DNA from: JACKOD01 sp041591635
Lineage (GTDB): Bacteria > Pseudomonadota > Gammaproteobacteria > Pseudomonadales > Oleiphilaceae
NCBI GenBank assembly: GCA_041591635.1
Contig: JBFHRO010000123.1
Coordinates: forward strand, 1-9,654
Direction: 5' to 3'
DNA length: 9,654 nucleotides
Both the position numbers and the translations under genes were made by a program. Below the pieces are notes generated by a model, which saw only the letters and a program-made list of their open reading frames with translations, had not been told where the DNA came from and did not search any database. Positions within the stretch are counted from its first letter, which is position 1, and every line of letters starts with the position of its first letter. Below are positions 6,258 through 9,654 of this stretch, one piece after another.

Positions 6258-7865
6258 ATGTCTGACATAAAAAACTGGAACGTGGAGGATCCCAAATTCT
6301 GGGAATCCCAGGGAAAAAGCATAGCAAGCCGCAATCTGTGGATCTCTATCCCCAGTTTATTGTGCGGCTTTGCCGTGTGGATTTACTGGGGCATCATTAC
6401 GGTTCAGATGCTGAGTCTCGGCTTTCCCTTTACCCAGGCTGAACTCTTTACCTTGAGCGCTATTGCCGGCCTTTCCGGTGCGACCTTGCGGATACCCAGC
6501 AGTTTCTTTATTCGTCTTTGCGGGGGTCGTAACTCGGTTGTTTTCACCACGGCACTTCTGATGATTCCCGCTGCAGGCACCGGCTTTGCCCTGCAAAGCC
6601 AGGAAACGCCGCTGTGGGTATTCCAGTTGCTGGCACTGCTCTCGGGCTTTGGTGGCGGCAACTTTGCCTCGTCCATGTCAAACATCAGCTTTTTCTTTCC
6701 CAAGAAACAACAGGGTCTGGCGCTGGGTCTGAATGCCGGATTGGGTAATTTTGGTGTAACCACCATGCAGGTGTTGATCCCTCTGGTCATGACCATGGGT
6801 ATCTTCGGCGGTGATGCCATGGTGCTCCAGAGTACCTCGGGTACCCTGATCGGCAAGATTCCCGCAGGTTCAGATACCTGGATTCACAATGCCGGTTTTG
6901 TCTGGTTGCTGTTTCTGCTGCCGCTTGCCGTGATTGGCTGGTTTGGCATGAACAACATTCGCACCCAGGAAGTGAGCCCCGATATTGGCTCGCCGCTGGC
7001 CGCCATGACCAAGATCGCCGGCATGCTGTTGATCGGTCTGTTTTGTGCCGCTGGCGGTCTGTGGTTGATGCTTCCCGCCTCTGCCGGTGGCTCCGGACTG
7101 GAAGTGAACAAGTGGATTGTGTTGCCTGGAGTAATTGCGGCTACGGTGTTTCTGCTCAAGCTGATTCCGGGCGAAATCAAAACCAACCTCGAGCGTCAGT
7201 ACAAGATATTCAACCACCCGCACACCTGGATCATGTCGGTCATTTACACCATGACGTTCGGATCCTTTATTGGTTTCGCTGCGGCCTTTCCCCTGGCGAT
7301 CAAGGTGATTTTCGGCTTTAGCCATGTTGCTGGCCCTGACGGCGTGATGACACACACCACAGTGAACCCCAACGGCCCGAGTGCACTTATGTACGCCTGG
7401 ATGGGACCCTTTATCGGTGCCTTGATTCGTCCGCTGGGCGGCTGGATTTCCGACAAAATGGGCGGTGCGCTGGTTACCCAGATCTGTTCGGCCATTATGG
7501 TGGCGGCAGCCCTGGGTGCGGCCTATTACATGAAAGCGGCTTACACCTCGGCAACGCCAGAAGAGTATTTTGTGCCCTTCTTCATCCTGTTCCTGGTGTT
7601 GTTCGCCACCTCAGGTATAGGTAACGGATCGACCTTCCGTACGGTGGCCATGGTGTTTCCCAAGGAGCAGGCAGGCCCGGTGCTGGGTTGGACCTCTGCG
7701 GTAGCAGCCTATGGGGCCTTTATTATCCCGCAGGTATTTGGCGAGCAGATCAAGGCCGCCACCCCTGAGTACGCGCTGTATGGCTTTGCCGCCTTTTATG
7801 GCTTGTGCATGGTGATCAACTGGGTTTGTTACTTGCGGCCAGGAGCACAGTACAAAAATCCTTAA
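6258..7865 (+). CDS. narK2: NarK2, type II nitrate/nitrite transporter, enlarged
   Basis: A 535-residue MFS porter of the type II NarK/NarU group, which exchanges nitrite for nitrate across the inner membrane. Signature 1 is GFGGGNFASSMSNISFFFP (130-148) plus GLNAGLGNFGV; signature 2 is GIGNGSTFRTVAMVFP (453-468). R78 in ATLRIPSSFF and R391 in ALIRPLGGWISDKMGG correspond to E. coli NarK R89 and R305, which bind substrate. The protein is oddly long: the two arginines are 313 residues apart, against 216 in E. coli. The extra length comprises a loop near 185-211, two added hydrophobic segments (about 252-272 and 286-304) and a loop near 357-378. Fourteen hydrophobic segments can be drawn, and an even addition keeps the usual topology. 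The reading frame is clean throughout, so this is not an assembly error. TGGAGAG at 6246-6252 precedes the ATG. It is followed by a 134-base hairpin-rich gap and narG. Confidence 0.9.
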   Translation: MSDIKNWNVEDPKFWESQGKSIASRNLWISIPSLLCGFAVWIYWGIITVQMLSLGFPFTQAELFTLSAIAGLSGATLRIPSSFFIRLCGGRNSVVFTTALLMIPAAGTGFALQSQETPLWVFQLLALLSGFGGGNFASSMSNISFFFPKKQQGLALGLNAGLGNFGVTTMQVLIPLVMTMGIFGGDAMVLQSTSGTLIGKIPAGSDTWIHNAGFVWLLFLLPLAVIGWFGMNNIRTQEVSPDIGSPLAAMTKIAGMLLIGLFCAAGGLWLMLPASAGGSGLEVNKWIVLPGVIAATVFLLKLIPGEIKTNLERQYKIFNHPHTWIMSVIYTMTFGSFIGFAAAFPLAIKVIFGFSHVAGPDGVMTHTTVNPNGPSALMYAWMGPFIGALIRPLGGWISDKMGGALVTQICSAIMVAAALGAAYYMKAAYTSATPEEYFVPFFILFLVLFATSGIGNGSTFRTVAMVFPKEQAGPVLGWTSAVAAYGAFIIPQVFGEQIKAATPEYALYGFAAFYGLCMVINWVCYLRPGAQYKNP

Positions 7866-7879
7866 GAAGTAAGGAACGA

Positions 7880-7916
7880 TTCACCGCTCGCCGCCTTCGT
7901 GGGAGCGAGCGGTGAA
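7880..7916 (+). other. Perfect 12-bp stem-loop between narK2 and narG
   Basis: TTCACCGCTCGC (7880-7891) pairs perfectly with GCGAGCGGTGAA (7905-7916) around a 13-base loop, in which CC and GG can close a further two pairs. It begins 15 bases after the narK2 stop. No T-run follows, so it is not a classical intrinsic terminator. It may protect the upstream message from 3' exonucleases, mark a processing site or cause partial termination, so that narK1K2 and narGHJI are made in different amounts. Confidence 0.7.
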
Positions 7917-7935
7917 GTGATGTTCGATGAATTCA

Positions 7936-7968
7936 GGCAGCTTCGGCTGCTGCTGTGCCGTAAGGCAT
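7936..7968 (+). other. Two small tetraloop hairpins before narG
   Basis: GCAGC-TTCG-GCTGC (7937-7950) is a five-pair stem closed by the very stable cUUCGg tetraloop, extendable by a G-U pair at 7936/7951. TGCC-GTAA-GGCA (7956-7967) is a four-pair stem with a GNRA-type loop, extendable by a G-U pair at 7955/7968. Both lie between the large stem-loop and the narG ribosome-binding site, ending about 20 bases before it. They probably fold in the mRNA; their purpose is not known. Confidence 0.5.
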
Positions 7969-7987
7969 GAATAAAAAGGAATCCCTG

Positions 7988-7992
7988 AGGAG
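7988..7992 (+). promoter_or_regulatory. Strong narG ribosome-binding site
   Basis: AGGAG, inside GAGGAGAGAG, is separated from the narG ATG at 8000 by seven bases. It fixes the start and lies outside the hairpins just upstream, so it should be free for ribosome entry. Confidence 0.8.
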
Positions 7993-7999
7993 AGAGCAA

Positions 8000-9654
8000 A
8001 TGAGTCAATTTCTGGATCGTTTACAATTTTTCAAGAAGAAGGTTGGGGAGTTCGCCAATGGCCATGGCGAAACCACCAACGAAAGCCGCGCCTGGGAAGA
8101 TTCCTATCGTGCTCGCTGGAGCTACGATAAGATCGTGCGTTCTACCCACGGTGCAAACTGTACCGGTTCCTGTTCCTGGAAAATCTACGTCAAGAACGGC
8201 CTGATTACCTGGGAAACCCAGCAAACGGATTACCCGCGCACCCGGCCTGACCTGCCAAACCATGAGCCTCGTGGTTGCCAGCGTGGTGCCAGCTATTCCT
8301 GGTACATTTACAGTGCCAACCGGATCAAGTACCCCATGGTACGTAAGCCTTTGCTGAAGCTCTGGCGTGAAGCCCGTCGTGGCAAGGCGCCGGTTGATGC
8401 CTGGGCCTCCATCGTTGAAGACAAGGCCAAGGCGGATTCTTACAAAAGCAAGCGGGGCATGGGCGGGTTTGTTCGTACCTCCTGGGATGAAGTCAATGAA
8501 ATCATTGCTTCCGCCAACGTTTATACAGCCAAGAAGTGGGGCCCTGACCGGGTCATAGGTTTCTCGCCGATTCCTGCCATGTCCATGGTGTCCTACGCAG
8601 CAGGTGCTCGCTACCTGTCGTTGATTGGCGGCGCCTGTTTGAGCTTCTATGACTGGTATTGCGACTTGCCTCCTTCTTCTCCTCAAACCTGGGGCGAGCA
8701 GACGGATGTACCTGAGTCGGCTGACTGGTATAACTCCAGCTACATCATTGCCTGGGGCTCAAACGTCCCCCAAACCCGTACCCCGGATGCACACTTCTTT
8801 ACCGAAGTGCGTTACAAGGGTACCAAAACCGTTTCTGTCACTCCGGATTACGCCGAAGTGTCCAAGCTGACTGACCTGTGGCTGAACCCCAAGCAGGGAA
8901 CCGATGCCGCATTGGCAATGGCCTTTGGTCACGTGATTCTGAAAGAATTCCACCTGGAAAAGCCAAGCCAGTACTTCACTGACTATGCCCGTCAGTACAC
9001 CGACAAGCCGATGCTGGTGGTGCTCGAAGATCACAAGGAAGGCGTTTCCAAGTCAACGCGCTTCCTGCGGGCCTCTGACCTGGTGGACAACCTGGGTCAC
9101 GACAACAACCCCGAATGGAAAACCCTGGCAATCGACGAAATCAGCGGCAAGATGGTTGCGCCCAATGGCTCGATCGGTTTTCGCTGGGGCGAGTCCGGCA
9201 AGTGGAATCTGGAAGAGAAAGAAGGCAAGGCCAGTGCAGAAACCCGCCTCAAACTGTCGCTTATCGACGACAAGGATGGCGTGGTGGGTGTCGGCTTCCC
9301 TTATTTCGGTGGCCAGGAGCACACCTACTTCACTGCCAACGCCCAGGATGACATCCAGGTACGCAACGTACCTTTCAAAAACGTCAAAACCGTTGATGGC
9401 AAAACACTGAAGGTCGCCACTGTATACGACCTGATGATGGCCAACTATGGTATTGATCGTGGTCTGGGTGGTGGTAACGTGGCATCCAGCTACGACCAGG
9501 ACGTGCCTTATACGCCCGCATGGCAGGAAAAAATCACCGGTGTTGACCGCAAGAAGGTGATTCAGGTGGCGCGCGAATTTGCCGCCAACGCCGATGTTAC
9601 CCGTGGACGCTCCATGATCATCGTGGGCGCCGCCATGAACCACTGGTACCACAT
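8000..9654 (+). CDS. narG: NarG, respiratory nitrate reductase alpha subunit (5' part)
   Basis: The catalytic molybdenum subunit of membrane-bound NarGHI, which reduces nitrate to nitrite on the cytoplasmic face using quinol electrons. The first 551 codons are present; the family is about 1,245 residues, so the gene continues off the right edge. The translation follows E. coli NarG closely from the N-terminus: MSQFLDRLQFFKKK, a remnant Tat-like start, then HGANCTGSCSW. The [4Fe-4S] FS0 ligands are H50, C54, C58 and C93 (in PRGCQRG; E. coli has GCPRG). FYDWYCDLPP contains D222, the expected counterpart of the E. coli aspartate that binds molybdenum. WGSNVPQTRTPDAHFF and NGSIGFRWGE are other family blocks. 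The frame is open across the whole visible part. Likely co-transcribed from the narK1 promoter; narH, narJ and narI are expected to the right. Confidence 0.97.
   Translation, partial: MSQFLDRLQFFKKKVGEFANGHGETTNESRAWEDSYRARWSYDKIVRSTHGANCTGSCSWKIYVKNGLITWETQQTDYPRTRPDLPNHEPRGCQRGASYSWYIYSANRIKYPMVRKPLLKLWREARRGKAPVDAWASIVEDKAKADSYKSKRGMGGFVRTSWDEVNEIIASANVYTAKKWGPDRVIGFSPIPAMSMVSYAAGARYLSLIGGACLSFYDWYCDLPPSSPQTWGEQTDVPESADWYNSSYIIAWGSNVPQTRTPDAHFFTEVRYKGTKTVSVTPDYAEVSKLTDLWLNPKQGTDAALAMAFGHVILKEFHLEKPSQYFTDYARQYTDKPMLVVLEDHKEGVSKSTRFLRASDLVDNLGHDNNPEWKTLAIDEISGKMVAPNGSIGFRWGESGKWNLEEKEGKASAETRLKLSLIDDKDGVVGVGFPYFGGQEHTYFTANAQDDIQVRNVPFKNVKTVDGKTLKVATVYDLMMANYGIDRGLGGGNVASSYDQDVPYTPAWQEKITGVDRKKVIQVAREFAANADVTRGRSMIIVGAAMNHWYH

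Noticed and set aside
7880..7916. Intrinsic terminator between narK2 and narG
   Set aside because: The stem is strong but is followed by AGTGATGTTC rather than a T-run, so full termination is unlikely; kept only as a stem-loop.
8021..8686. 221-codon minus-strand frame inside narG
   Set aside because: It is opposite strongly conserved NarG sequence; the antisense frame is a by-product of codon bias.
9053..9652. 199-codon minus-strand frame inside narG
   Set aside because: Same situation: opposite NarG coding sequence, with no recognisable protein features.

Overview
The window reads as a denitrification and nitrate-respiration locus of a gammaproteobacterium. Gene order and protein features resemble the nor and nar regions of Pseudomonas or Marinobacter-like denitrifiers. 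NarG keeps the same cofactor-ligand pattern as the enterobacterial enzyme, and base composition is moderately GC-rich. Genus cannot be fixed from the sequence alone.

Left part (about 1-3784, + strand): a run of four genes around nitric oxide reductase maturation. First is a NapH/NosR-like polytopic membrane protein with two [4Fe-4S] ferredoxin motifs. It is followed by norD (VWA-domain maturation factor), norE (haem-copper oxidase subunit III-like) and norF (small three-helix membrane protein). The catalytic genes norC and norB and the AAA+ partner norQ/nirQ are not in the window; norCB may lie just to the left.

Middle (3802-4922): narL, a nitrate-responsive LuxR-type response regulator, lies on the minus strand. 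It converges on norF with a 17-bp gap. No narX sensor-kinase gene accompanies it. A 416-bp, locally AT-rich intergenic region separates narL from the divergent nar operon. It carries a clear FNR/ANR/DNR box (TTGATGTTGGTCAA) placed correctly for activation of narK1, plus several inverted repeats that could bind NarL.

Right part (4923-9654, + strand): narK1 (type I nitrate transporter), narK2 (type II nitrate/nitrite transporter with an unusually long middle section) and the first 551 codons of narG, the catalytic subunit of respiratory nitrate reductase. NarG runs off the window. The narK2-narG gap holds three RNA hairpins, including a perfect 12-bp stem and two stable tetraloops, and may set the transporter-to-enzyme expression ratio.

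Together, the nar genes import and reduce nitrate to nitrite under low oxygen, and the norDEF group helps assemble the reductase that removes the NO formed later in denitrification. No mobile element, CRISPR array, tRNA or rRNA was seen. The window is mostly a known system. The least explained parts are the Fe-S membrane protein in front of norD, the NarK2 insertions, the narX-less narL and the hairpin cluster.
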